A program made the position numbers and the translations under genes. From positions 1 through 14,976 of the forward strand of contig JAJZFQ010000206.1 of the NCBI GenBank assembly GCA_021805275.1: a stretch of 14,976 nt of DNA. Direction: 5' to 3'. Origin of the DNA: Pseudomonadota bacterium. Its GTDB lineage: Bacteria; Pseudomonadota; Gammaproteobacteria; Steroidobacterales; Steroidobacteraceae. Positions 7,479-14,976 of the stretch are shown one piece after another. Below the pieces are notes generated by a model. It was not told the DNA's origin, searched no databases, and saw only the letters and a list, made by a program, of their open reading frames with translations. Positions within the stretch are counted from its first letter, which is position 1, and every line of letters begins with the position of its first letter.

Positions 7479-9197
7479 TTAGAACTGCTGCTCGGTCTGC
7501 ACCAGGAACTGCACGTGTCTTATATTCGAGCCGCCATCCAACGGGAAGGCGAGATCGACGTGGATGACGTTGCCGAAGGCGGTGCGGGCATTGCCCAGGC
7601 GCAGGCCGAAGCCGACGTCCTTGAGCAGCCCGAGGCTCGGTGCGCCGAGCGGCGCGTGTCCCCAGGTGCGCCCCATGTCGAAGAAGGCTGCCGCCCCGAC
7701 CCGGAACAGCCGGAACGGATACCAGTTGCTGAACCATCGCTCCTCGATGGTGAACAGCGATCGGGCCGTGCCGTCCTGATAGCGAAGCGGATAGCCGCGC
7801 AAGCCGCTGTCGCCGCCGAGGAGGATCTGGTTGTCGAGGGCGAGCCGCCGCCCCGCGGTGGCGCCGAGGGCCGTGTAGAGGAGCCACTGGCGAGTCTGCT
7901 CGGCGAAATTGACCACGTTGACGCTGAGCACCCCGTTCTCGAGCGTGCCGTGCTGGATACGGCCGGTGAGGCGGCTCGACACGAGCAAGGTGTCGCCATG
8001 GGGCAGCTCATAACCGTCGCCGACGGTGAACAGGAACGGCAGGGCGCTTTGCCGCGAGCCCAGGGCGCGGTCCGCCCAGCCCATCCGGCCGGTAAAGTAC
8101 GCGCCGATGTCGAAGTCCTCGGTGCGATGGATCTGGTTGTGGTTGCGCATCTTGGCGTACTCGTCCTGCACCAGATCGAGCTCGACCCAGGGATAGGTGA
8201 AGCTGCGGTTCGCCGGCAGCAGGGTCGGTCCGTTCCACTGATTGCTCGGCGCGAAGCGATGCTCATCGTAGGTCCAACCCACGCTCAGACGCCTCGCCCA
8301 GCCGTCCACCAGCCCGCGTGACCACCCGGCATAGCCCTGCAGGTAGCGGTACCGCTCGGAGAACCTGTCGATGATCCGACCCTGGTCATAGAGCGGCTGA
8401 TCGAATGTTGTGTCGCTGAGGGAGATGCCGCCGGCGTGACGGGCTTCGAGGGCGTAGAACGGCCGGTTGACCACCAGCGTGCGCGTCCGTCCGTCGCTCA
8501 GTTCACCGTAGACGACAGAGGCGCTCGTCCAGCCGCCGAACAGGTGCTGATTCGATACGGCGATGTCCGATTCGCTCCGGTCGACCTTGTTCAGGTGCTT
8601 CAGCGAGATGTCCGTGCCGGTGCCGGCGACGTTCATGTCCTCCAGCTGAAAGCCGGTGGTGCTCTGACCGCCGCTGCGCGAGAAGTCGAAGCCGGGGTTC
8701 AGTGTCCAGACGTCGTGCGTGACGACGAGCACATCGACCTTGCCGTCGTGATAGCGGAACGGTCGGACCGAGGCATCGTAGAAGTACGGATCGGCACGCA
8801 GGATGCGTGCCGATTCGGCAAGCAGATGGCCCGAGAAGCGCTGACCGCTGTGAAACAGCAGTTGCTTGCGGATCAGGCTGCGGCGCGTGCGCCGGTGCAG
8901 GCGGTTGGCGAGTCGGAACAGCGGCTTGTCGTCCTTGGGATCCTTCAGATTGAAGATGTTCTCGTTGCGGATCACGATCGTGCCGATTACAGCGCCGAGA
9001 CGCTCGAGCGCGGCATCGGACGGGATCGTGCGCACCGCGGAGTGACGATGGGTGCGCGCGGCCGCACTCTTCGGGCAGGCCATGGTGCATGGGGCGGTGC
9101 CGGCGAGCGCGGCGTGCGCGAGCCACTGCAGCGCGAGCGCGCCGGCCGCTCCGAGCAGCGCGCGGACCCGGCGGGGGCGGGCCTGGGCGCCCCTCAC
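7479..9197 (-). CDS. Omp85/BamA-family surface antigen-type outer-membrane protein
   Basis: A 572-residue protein of the Omp85 superfamily (BamA/TamA/ShlB-like). Translation probably begins at the GTG at 9197, followed by a basic stretch and a hydrophobic signal (ALLGAAGALALQWLAHAALA, about residues 13-32). Residues 50-160 look like one or at most two POTRA-like modules (IRKQLLFHSGQRFSGHLLAES, then RILRADPYFYDASV and VDVLVVTHDVWTL). The rest is a beta barrel of about 400 residues. It includes the late conserved GGDSGLRGYPLRY segment, which corresponds to the LRGY/VRGY motif of the lid loop, and ends in Phe (QTEQQF), the barrel assembly signal. It is shorter than BamA (about 800 residues), and no chaperone or lipid genes accompany it, so it is not the essential BamA. 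Export of a partner protein or lipid is possible but unproven. The start codon is the least certain part. Confidence 0.82.
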   Translation of the reverse strand: MRGAQARPRRVRALLGAAGALALQWLAHAALAGTAPCTMACPKSAAARTHRHSAVRTIPSDAALERLGAVIGTIVIRNENIFNLKDPKDDKPLFRLANRLHRRTRRSLIRKQLLFHSGQRFSGHLLAESARILRADPYFYDASVRPFRYHDGKVDVLVVTHDVWTLNPGFDFSRSGGQSTTGFQLEDMNVAGTGTDISLKHLNKVDRSESDIAVSNQHLFGGWTSASVVYGELSDGRTRTLVVNRPFYALEARHAGGISLSDTTFDQPLYDQGRIIDRFSERYRYLQGYAGWSRGLVDGWARRLSVGWTYDEHRFAPSNQWNGPTLLPANRSFTYPWVELDLVQDEYAKMRNHNQIHRTEDFDIGAYFTGRMGWADRALGSRQSALPFLFTVGDGYELPHGDTLLVSSRLTGRIQHGTLENGVLSVNVVNFAEQTRQWLLYTALGATAGRRLALDNQILLGGDSGLRGYPLRYQDGTARSLFTIEERWFSNWYPFRLFRVGAAAFFDMGRTWGHAPLGAPSLGLLKDVGFGLRLGNARTAFGNVIHVDLAFPLDGGSNIRHVQFLVQTEQQF

Positions 9198-9470
9198 GTC
9201 ACGCGCGCCCCGAGGCGATGGCGCGCCGCCGCGGTCCGTGCCGGAGCATTGTGCGGCCGGCCGTCTTGCGTCCCGGACTGTGTTGCGGTTCTTTCATCTC
9301 GCGCCCCGCGTGAAGGCAGGATACCGTAACGGCCGGCGCATCGAGCAGCCAATGCTCCCGCATGCCGCCGTCGGCGCAAGCGCGCGGCGCACCGATCATC
9401 CGGGCGTACGGTGTCGCGCCTTCGCGTCGCTGTTGGATCTTGCCGGACCGGGCTGGCTGGAACGACCCGC

Positions 9471-10301
9471 TCAGGCGTCCGCCGGCTGGCACTCGCATTG
9501 CGCGCCGCGCTCGATGGACTTGCCGCCGCCGGTCTCGATGATCGCGTTGCTGCCGAATGTCACGCCGCGCAGAGTCTGCTCATAACGGAACGCGCGCAGC
9601 GCGGGCAGCGGATCGAGGCCACTTACCCCGGTGCGTTGGTCCCGTGAGGGGATGATGCAGCGGGTGCAGGGCTTGACCAGCCGCAGCCGGACCGCCCCGA
9701 TGCGCAGCGTCGCGATCCGATCCTCGGCGAACGGCTCGAGGCCCGCCAGGACGAGATTCGGACGGAACCGGTCCATCGGTAGCGCCGTCGGGAGGCGCTC
9801 GTTCAGCAGATCGAGCGAGGCCTGGTTGCACACCAGAACGGGGAAACCGTCCGCAAAGGCGATCGGTTGCGGGTGTGCACCCGCGTAGGCGGGGTCGGCT
9901 CGACGCAGCGGTTGCTCGGCAACCCGCACCACGCGCACCGGTTCGCCCAGCACTGCGCTCATCCACTCGGCCGGCGCCTCGCCCTGATCCAAAGCGGCGC
10001 AACGGTCCTTCCAGACCTTCACTTCCCGCTCGCGACCAGTCGCGCCGAGCGTCAGCCGCAGCGGTGGCCGTGACTCACACTCGAGCCGCAGTCCCTGGGG
10101 CGTGAGGCTCACCCCGATGCGCGCCAGGGCCGGGTGCGTCCGCTGCGTGAGGAACAGGCCGTCCGGACGGATGACCATCCAGTGCCGGTCCCAAGTGAAT
10201 CCGGTCGTCCCGAGTTGCACGCGCTCGCAAGGAATGCCCTGAGCGGATTTCAGGGGGAAGATGCACAGGTCCTGGACGATGGCGGCGGTCACGGGCGCCA
10301 T
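9471..10301 (-). CDS. MOSC domain-containing protein (YcbX-like)
   Basis: A 276-residue protein with the two-part layout of YcbX/mARC-type proteins. An N-terminal MOSC beta-barrel domain (about residues 5-120, starting IVQDLCIFPLKSAQG and with GFTWDRHWMVI) precedes the MOSC domain (about 130-270). Conserved markers are FADGFPVLVCNQASLDLLN, DRFRPNLVL, and KPCTRC at residues 210-215 followed by IIPSRDQRTG. The second part binds molybdenum cofactor, and the family includes enzymes that reduce N-hydroxylated compounds; Cys212 or Cys215 would be the molybdenum ligand candidate. No ferredoxin domain is fused at the C-terminus, unlike E. coli YcbX. The ATG at 10301 matches the family N-terminus. It reads in the same direction as the Omp85 gene, 273 bp away; that gap shows no gene or clear signal. 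Confidence 0.92.
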   Translation of the reverse strand: MAPVTAAIVQDLCIFPLKSAQGIPCERVQLGTTGFTWDRHWMVIRPDGLFLTQRTHPALARIGVSLTPQGLRLECESRPPLRLTLGATGREREVKVWKDRCAALDQGEAPAEWMSAVLGEPVRVVRVAEQPLRRADPAYAGAHPQPIAFADGFPVLVCNQASLDLLNERLPTALPMDRFRPNLVLAGLEPFAEDRIATLRIGAVRLRLVKPCTRCIIPSRDQRTGVSGLDPLPALRAFRYEQTLRGVTFGSNAIIETGGGKSIERGAQCECQPADA

Positions 10302-10615
10302 TCTACGGAAGATCGAACCTCGCCCCTGCCGTGCGTGACGGTCGGCGCAGAACCGTGCAGGGCAGGCCGATCCGAGCCCCCGGGGAGCGGAAATTCACCG
10401 CGGGCGGCACTCGTCTCGGGAGCGGTGGGGGCGGCCTGGTAGGCCAGATTGAGAGGCAGATCGCAGGCCGGGGCGCGGCGGTGAGGGTTCATGGGCGGTT
10501 CAGGGGGACCGGCCGATAACGATCCCGTGCGATAATCTCACCGAGAACGGGGGGATGCGCAGCGCCTGAGCGTGGCGTGCGAAGCGTACCCTTGCGAGCA
10601 GAGCGGGGCGATTTC
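10302..10615. promoter_or_regulatory. Divergent intergenic region with a possible promoter
   Basis: This 314-bp gap separates two divergently read genes, so it should contain promoters for both. Toward the + strand gene I see a good -10-like GATAAT at 10531-10536 with an upstream TGC, which could act as an extended -10. The matching -35 position is poor. Two GGCCGG/CCGGCC elements (10466-10471 and 10509-10514) flank the region just upstream, without a compact stem. Small open frames here have ordinary GC-shadow composition and no convincing ribosome sites. Confidence 0.3.
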
Positions 10616-12724
10616 ATGAGAATTCACCGGTTTGGGGTGCTGGGCCTGCTGATCGCGCTGCTGTCGGCAGCGGCTGTGCCGCTCGCCTTGGCTCAGGAGA
10701 ATCCGCCGGATCGGGTCGGACGCCTCAGCTACATCGGCGGCCGCGTGTCGTTCGAGCCGGCCGGGACGCAGAGCTGGACGGCCGCTGAGTTGAACCGGCC
10801 GGTGACGATCGGGGATCGGATCTGGACCGATTGGGATTCGCGCGCCGAGATCGAGCTCGGCGATGCCGTGGTGCGCCTTGGCAGCCGGACCGGCTTCTCC
10901 CTGCTCAACCTCGATTCGATGACGGCGCAGATCCAGCTCACTGCCGGGACGCTGATCGTGCGGGTGCGCTCTCTGGCGGACGGGGAGCAGGACGAGATCG
11001 ACACGCCCAATCTGGCGCTCTCGCTCCAGCGGCGCGGCACGTACCGCGTCGAGGTCGACTCCGCGGGGGATGCGACCCGGGTCGAGGTCATCAGTGGCGA
11101 GGCGCTGGCCAGTGGCGGCGGGCAGAGCTTCCCGGTGACCGCCCAGCAGAGCGCGGTGTTTTCCGGCACCGACACGCTGAACGTGATCTACGCCACGCTC
11201 GGCGTGCCGGATGCGCTCGACGAATGGTCGATGGCCCGCGACCGTCAGGAGCAGCAGTCCGCCGCCCAGGTCGCGAGCTACGTCTCGCCGGACACGGTCG
11301 GCATTTACGACCTGGATACCTATGGCAGCTGGCAGGCCACGCCGCAATGGGGCTATGCGTGGTTCCCGAATGTGGTGGTCGGCTGGGCGCCGTATCGGTT
11401 CGGTCATTGGGTGTGGATCTTCCCCTGGGGCTGGACCTGGGTTGACAACGAGCCCTGGGGCTTCGCTCCGTTTCACTATGGGCGTTGGGGGTACTGGCAC
11501 AACGCCTGGTGCTGGGTTCCCGGGCCGCGGAACGTGCGGCCGGTCTATGCGCCCGCGCTCGTGGCGTGGGCCCATGGGCCGCGCGACGGCGGTCCTCGCT
11601 CCGTACCGCAGGTCGGGTGGTTGCCGCTCGGGCCGCGGGACGTGTACGTGCCCGGTTATGCGGCCAATGCCGCGTACGTTCGCAGCGTCAATCTGGCGAA
11701 TGCACGCGATCTGAATGCGGCGTCCTTCGCGGCTGCGTATCGGCGCGGGCCGGCGGGGTTGCGCTACGCCAATCGAGACGTGCCGGGGGCCATTACCGCG
11801 GTACCACGAGCGGCCTTCAGCGCATCTCGGGCGGCCGATGCGCACCGTGTCGTGCTCAATCGGCGGGGATTGCTCAACGTTCGGCTGAGCCCGGAGGCGC
11901 CCGCGATCACCCCGTCGCGCGCGAGCGTCTTTGGTGCGCGCGTGCACAATCTTCAGGTGCCGCCGCGCCAGCTGACGGACCGCCCGGTGGTCGCGCGGCT
12001 GCTTCCGCCCCGGGCCGCGGTCTCTTTCGCACGGCAGCAAGCGGCGATCCAGGCCAATGGCGGACGGATGCCGGCGCCGCCGCAATGGGCGCGCTTGCGA
12101 CCGAATATGCCCGCCTCCCCGGTGCGCCTGGCCCCGGAGACCCGCCCCGCAGCGCCGCCGTCCTCGCAAAGGCGGCCGCGCGGTGGGTTCACGAGCCGGC
12201 CGCAGCCGACGAGGGCGCCTGCCGTCCCACGGGCGTATCCGCGGCCGCAGTCTCAATACCGCAGCGACCGTCCGGCATGGGCCCGATCGCCCCAGCCGGC
12301 CGGTCGGCCCGAGGTGCCCGTGCGCGCGCCGCGCCCGCCGGCCGCTCGCGAGGTCTCGCCGTTCAGGGCACCGCAATTCCCTGCCGAACGGCCGGCACCG
12401 CGACCGCAGTCCCCGCCGCGCGAAAGCGCCCCGCCGGGGGCGCCCCGGGCGCGCCCCGTGCCCGCGGGACGGCCGCCGCTCGAGGTCTCGATGTGGAGCT
12501 CGGCGCCGCCGATGTACCGTGCCCAGGATGTCTCCGCTTCCGTGCGTTCTGACCCCTCGCTGACGAGTCCGCCCCCGCGCGAGTACGCGCCCCCGCGCTC
12601 CCCGCCACCGATGTACCGTGTACTGTCCCCGCCCGCCGTTGCGCCGGCGCCACCAACTGAGTACCGTCCTGCGGCTCCGCCCGAGGCGCGTGTATGGAGA
12701 CCGCATCAGCCCGGGCGGCGATGA
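10616..12724 (+). CDS. Exported FecR-like / DUF6600-type protein with Trp-rich core and Pro-rich tail
   Basis: A 702-residue protein of unknown function. A signal peptide spans residues 1-26 (cleavage after ALA), so it is periplasmic or surface-located. Residues 34-150 resemble a FecR-type domain (GRLSYIGGRVSFEPAG, then RIWTDWDSRAEIELGDAVVRLG and a right-handed strand pattern). From Trp245 for about 57 residues the chain is extraordinarily rich in Trp, Tyr, Phe and Gly (HWVWIFPWGWTWVDNEPWG), the hallmark of the DUF6600 family. From about residue 400 to the end it is Pro/Arg/Ala-rich and probably disordered, with two PPMYR copies near the C-terminus. The ATG at 10616 is preferred over the in-frame codon at 10577 because the signal peptide begins there and GGGGCG lies just ahead. 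It stands alone as a transcription unit. The DUF6600 call is from memory of the Trp pattern, and no activity is known to me. Confidence 0.8.
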   Translation: MRIHRFGVLGLLIALLSAAAVPLALAQENPPDRVGRLSYIGGRVSFEPAGTQSWTAAELNRPVTIGDRIWTDWDSRAEIELGDAVVRLGSRTGFSLLNLDSMTAQIQLTAGTLIVRVRSLADGEQDEIDTPNLALSLQRRGTYRVEVDSAGDATRVEVISGEALASGGGQSFPVTAQQSAVFSGTDTLNVIYATLGVPDALDEWSMARDRQEQQSAAQVASYVSPDTVGIYDLDTYGSWQATPQWGYAWFPNVVVGWAPYRFGHWVWIFPWGWTWVDNEPWGFAPFHYGRWGYWHNAWCWVPGPRNVRPVYAPALVAWAHGPRDGGPRSVPQVGWLPLGPRDVYVPGYAANAAYVRSVNLANARDLNAASFAAAYRRGPAGLRYANRDVPGAITAVPRAAFSASRAADAHRVVLNRRGLLNVRLSPEAPAITPSRASVFGARVHNLQVPPRQLTDRPVVARLLPPRAAVSFARQQAAIQANGGRMPAPPQWARLRPNMPASPVRLAPETRPAAPPSSQRRPRGGFTSRPQPTRAPAVPRAYPRPQSQYRSDRPAWARSPQPAGRPEVPVRAPRPPAAREVSPFRAPQFPAERPAPRPQSPPRESAPPGAPRARPVPAGRPPLEVSMWSSAPPMYRAQDVSASVRSDPSLTSPPPREYAPPRSPPPMYRVLSPPAVAPAPPTEYRPAAPPEARVWRPHQPGRR

Positions 12725-12744
12725 TTTTCGGGGAAATCTGATTT

Positions 12745-12771
12745 TTGCCAAGTGGATGGTCCGTCTATAGG
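12745..12771 (+). promoter_or_regulatory. Candidate sigma70 promoter for the cytochrome operon
   Basis: TTGCCA (12745-12750, five of six matches to the -35 consensus) is followed 15 bp later by TATAGG (12766-12771, four of six matches to the -10). The spacer is short, so the call is moderate. It lies just past the end of the preceding gene in the most AT-rich stretch nearby and would start transcription about 100 bp before the cytochrome-porin ATG. No terminator for the preceding gene is evident, so read-through cannot be excluded. Confidence 0.35.
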
Positions 12772-12878
12772 GGTTTTCCACTACCTCGCAGCGGCGTTTC
12801 CGGCTTTCGGCCACAATGGCGGCCCCCGTATCCTGCGCGCCGTTCCGCTGTAAGAAGAAGGCGGACGGGAGAACGCAG

Positions 12879-14315
12879 ATGCGATTTATGACGAGATTTC
12901 AGCTCGCGGCGCTGGTCGCGACCGGCGTGCTGCTGGCGCCCGCCGCGCAGGCGGTGCCCAGTTTCGCGCGCCAGACGGGCATGGCCTGTGCCGCATGCCA
13001 TACGGTTTTCCCTGAACTCACCCACTTCGGTCGTGTGTTCAAGGCGAATGGCTATGTGCTCGACAACCTCAAGCAGGTGCGGGCCGTGAACAGCGAGCGA
13101 CAGCAGCTGCTGTCGCTCTCGCAACTGCCGACGTTCTCGATCATGACGCAGGTGTCGTACACGACGCTCAACAAGCGTCTGCCTGACGCCACCAACCCCG
13201 CTGCGCCCGGGCTTACCCAGAATGGCACCGCGGGGTTCCCGCAGCAGCTCAGTCTGTTCTATGCCGGCCGCATCGCGCCACACTTCGGTGTGTTCTCGCA
13301 GCTCACGTACGGAAACGACTCAGGCACGATCGGCATCGACAACACTGACCTGCGCTTTGCCAAGCTCATCGTTCTGCCGGGCAAGAACACGCTGACCTAC
13401 GGCGTGTCGCTTAATAACAATCCGACCGTCCAGGACCTGTGGAACAGCACGCCGGCGTGGGGCTTCCCATATGACGCCAGCAATGCGGTCGTCTCGCCGC
13501 TTGCCGGGACGCAGATCGACGGCGCAATGGCGCAGAGCGTCGCGGGACTGACCGCCTACCTGTATTTCGACGAGTCGTTGTACGTGGAGTTCGGCGGTTA
13601 TCGCTCCGCGCCACAAGGGCAGACCAATGCGCTCACCGGTCAGGCCGGGCCGTTGGATGGAACCTTCAGCAACGTCATCGAGGGATTCTCCCCGTACTGG
13701 CGCCTGGCCTATGAGTACGATTGGGGCGCGAATTCCCTCGAAGTCGGCACCTATGGAGCGGATTTCAAACTGCACCCGGGTGCCGGTCAGGCGCTGCAGG
13801 GTCCGGATAACCGCTTCGCCGACGTGGCCGAGGACTTCCAGTATCAGTACGTGGGCGAGCGGAACATCGTCAGCATCGCCGGTACGCATATCCACGAGAA
13901 CATGAATCTGGTCGCCAGCTACCTGAGCGGTAGTTCGGCGAATCGCTCGGACAGTCTGAATACGTCCCGGATCTGGGGGAACTACTACTACCAGCGGCGC
14001 TACGGGGCGACCTTCGGATGGTTCTCGACCACCGGAACGACCGACTCGGCGCTCTATCCGGCATCAGGCACTCCGCCGTGCATGAATTCGAGCGGAACGA
14101 CGATCGCCTGCGGTGTCGTTACGAGCGCCAACGGCTCACCGGACACCGACGGGTACGTCGGCGAGATTCAGTATCTTCCCTGGTTGAACGTGAGGCTCTC
14201 GCTGCAGTACACGCACTACAACAAGTTCAACGGTGCCAGCACCAATTACGATGGTCTGGGGCGCAATGCGTCGGACAACGACTCACTGTACTTCTTGCTC
14301 TGGTATGCGTTCTGA
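12879..14315 (+). CDS. Fused monohaem cytochrome c-outer membrane porin (Cyc2-like)
   Basis: The 478-residue protein has a signal peptide (residues 1-25, cleavage after AQA). Almost at once follows a haem c site, C37-A-A-C40-H41, inside the segment PSFARQTGMACAACH, with FPELTHFGRVFKANGY just after. The remaining 400 or so residues have beta-barrel character (alternating aromatic strands, Gly/Asn/Ser turns) and end in WYAF, a C-terminal Phe typical of outer-membrane barrels. This architecture, a tiny N-terminal cytochrome plugged into a porin, is that of Cyc2, the outer-membrane iron oxidase of iron-oxidising bacteria, and of its less characterised relatives. The ATG at 12879 has GGAG seven bases ahead; earlier in-frame codons give no signal peptide. 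A c4 cytochrome gene follows after 10 bp. Function by analogy: moving electrons across the outer membrane. Donor and direction are unknown, and many family members are in organisms not known to oxidise iron. Confidence 0.82.
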   Translation: MRFMTRFQLAALVATGVLLAPAAQAVPSFARQTGMACAACHTVFPELTHFGRVFKANGYVLDNLKQVRAVNSERQQLLSLSQLPTFSIMTQVSYTTLNKRLPDATNPAAPGLTQNGTAGFPQQLSLFYAGRIAPHFGVFSQLTYGNDSGTIGIDNTDLRFAKLIVLPGKNTLTYGVSLNNNPTVQDLWNSTPAWGFPYDASNAVVSPLAGTQIDGAMAQSVAGLTAYLYFDESLYVEFGGYRSAPQGQTNALTGQAGPLDGTFSNVIEGFSPYWRLAYEYDWGANSLEVGTYGADFKLHPGAGQALQGPDNRFADVAEDFQYQYVGERNIVSIAGTHIHENMNLVASYLSGSSANRSDSLNTSRIWGNYYYQRRYGATFGWFSTTGTTDSALYPASGTPPCMNSSGTTIACGVVTSANGSPDTDGYVGEIQYLPWLNVRLSLQYTHYNKFNGASTNYDGLGRNASDNDSLYFLLWYAF

Positions 14316-14325
14316 GGTGCGAGCC

Positions 14326-14976
14326 ATGAATAGCCATCACAAAGTACGGAGCTGGATCCGACGCGCAGTCCTCGCCGCCGCGACCGCGACGTTCACCGTC
14401 CTCACCCTGCCGGCCGGCGCGCAAGGCGCGCCTACGCCGCCGCAGCAGGCGCCCCAGCTGGCGATCGCCGTCTGCGGAACCTGCCACGGCGTCGACGGCA
14501 ACAGCATAAACCCGATGTTCCCGCGCCTCGCTGGGCAGCATGCGTGGTACATCGAGCAGCAGCTGAAGGAGTTTCGGGCCGAGACACGCGGAGACCCGTA
14601 TGCCGTGGCCTACATGTGGGGCATGGCGAACCAGCTGTCCGACCCGACAATCGACGCGCTGGCGGAGTACTTCTCGCACCAGACTGCGGGGCCGGGAAAA
14701 TCGCACCCTCAGGCAGTGCTCGATCAGGGGCGGGCTATCTATGAACACGGTATCCCGACTCAGGGGGTGCCGGCGTGTGCGGCGTGCCATGGCCCTCAGG
14801 GCCTCGGCAGCAGCCAGTTTCCCCGGCTCGCCGGGCAGCACGCGGAATACATTCTGAAACAGCTGCAATCCTTCCAGAGCAACATGCGCAAAGTCGCGAT
14901 CATGCACGGCGTCGCGCAGACGCTGCACCAGTCACAGATGAAGGATGTCGCCGACTATCTGGAGTCTCTGCCCTAG
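14326..14976 (+). CDS. Dihaem c4-type cytochrome c (Cyc1-like)
   Basis: A 216-residue periplasmic cytochrome with a signal peptide (about residues 1-33, ending near AGAQG). It consists of two homologous halves, each with one haem c: C50-G-T-C53-H54 and C151-A-A-C154-H155. The halves repeat RLAGQHAWYIEQQL and RLAGQHAEYILKQL. The likely axial methionines are Met97 (YMWGMANQL) and Met193 (IMHGVAQTL), which align between halves. This is the cytochrome c4 pattern; c4 proteins shuttle electrons to terminal oxidases. The ATG at 14326 is chosen because GAGG lies eight bases upstream and just 10 bp separate it from the preceding cytochrome-porin stop; an in-frame ATG at 14305 would overlap that gene. 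The stop codon ends exactly at the window edge, so further operon members (for example oxidase subunits) may follow unseen. Confidence 0.93.
   Translation: MNSHHKVRSWIRRAVLAAATATFTVLTLPAGAQGAPTPPQQAPQLAIAVCGTCHGVDGNSINPMFPRLAGQHAWYIEQQLKEFRAETRGDPYAVAYMWGMANQLSDPTIDALAEYFSHQTAGPGKSHPQAVLDQGRAIYEHGIPTQGVPACAACHGPQGLGSSQFPRLAGQHAEYILKQLQSFQSNMRKVAIMHGVAQTLHQSQMKDVADYLESLP

Noticed and set aside
7447..7481. Imperfect inverted repeat (ACTGCC...GGGCAGT) around the Omp85 stop codon as a terminator
   Set aside because: Mismatched stem, long loop and no T-run; chance in GC-rich sequence is as likely.
8436..9329. A 297-codon + strand frame opposite the Omp85 gene
   Set aside because: No ribosome site or motif, and it covers the conserved N-terminal half of the barrel protein.
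10289..10492. A 67-codon minus-strand frame ahead of the MOSC gene
   Set aside because: Overlaps the MOSC start, no convincing ribosome site, and composition typical of noncoding GC-rich DNA.
10538..12814. A 758-codon open frame antisense to the whole FecR/DUF6600 gene
   Set aside because: The + strand frame has a signal peptide, domain pattern and ribosome site. The antisense product is Arg/Gly/Pro-rich with no recognisable motif, as expected from GC-rich codon bias.

Overview
This GC-rich window (roughly two-thirds G+C by eye) is densely coded and looks like a chromosomal segment of a Gram-negative proteobacterium. The gene types (AlgA/ManC-type and AlgC-type sugar enzymes, OmpW, an Omp85-family barrel, bactofilin, c4-type cytochrome) fit an environmental gammaproteobacterium best. 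That placement rests on gene content and is not proven. No rRNA, tRNA, CRISPR array, insertion sequence or phage gene is visible.

Layout. (1) Positions 186-5497 hold three sugar-nucleotide genes on the + strand: UDP-glucose dehydrogenase, the bifunctional mannose-1-phosphate guanylyltransferase/mannose-6-phosphate isomerase, and a phosphomannomutase/phosphoglucomutase. Together they would supply UDP-glucuronate and GDP-mannose for an exopolysaccharide, capsule or O-antigen. Two minus-strand genes sit between the second and third: a 72-aa coiled-coil-like protein and a Uma2-family putative nuclease. A strong 13-bp hairpin lies in the leader of the mutase gene. (2) Positions 5621-6606 hold a bactofilin and a small zinc-ribbon protein that overlap by ATGA. 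(3) Positions 6620-10301 are all on the minus strand: a MOSC-domain protein, an Omp85/surface-antigen barrel protein and an OmpW-family porin. The OmpW 3' end appears broken by a frameshift plus a Tyr-to-stop change just before the terminal Arg-Phe. (4) Positions 10616-12724 hold a large exported FecR-like/DUF6600-type protein with a Trp-rich core and a long Pro/Arg-rich tail. (5) Positions 12879-14976 hold a two-gene operon: a single-haem cytochrome fused to an outer-membrane beta-barrel (Cyc2-like), then a dihaem c4-type periplasmic cytochrome (Cyc1-like).

The most interesting element is the final pair. A porin-cytochrome carrying one CxxCH at its extreme N-terminus, followed 10 bp later by a c4 dihaem cytochrome, matches the outer-membrane and periplasmic steps of the Cyc2-Cyc1 electron-uptake route known from acidophilic iron oxidisers. 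Whether this organism oxidises iron or another extracellular donor cannot be decided from the window, because the family also contains members of unknown function.
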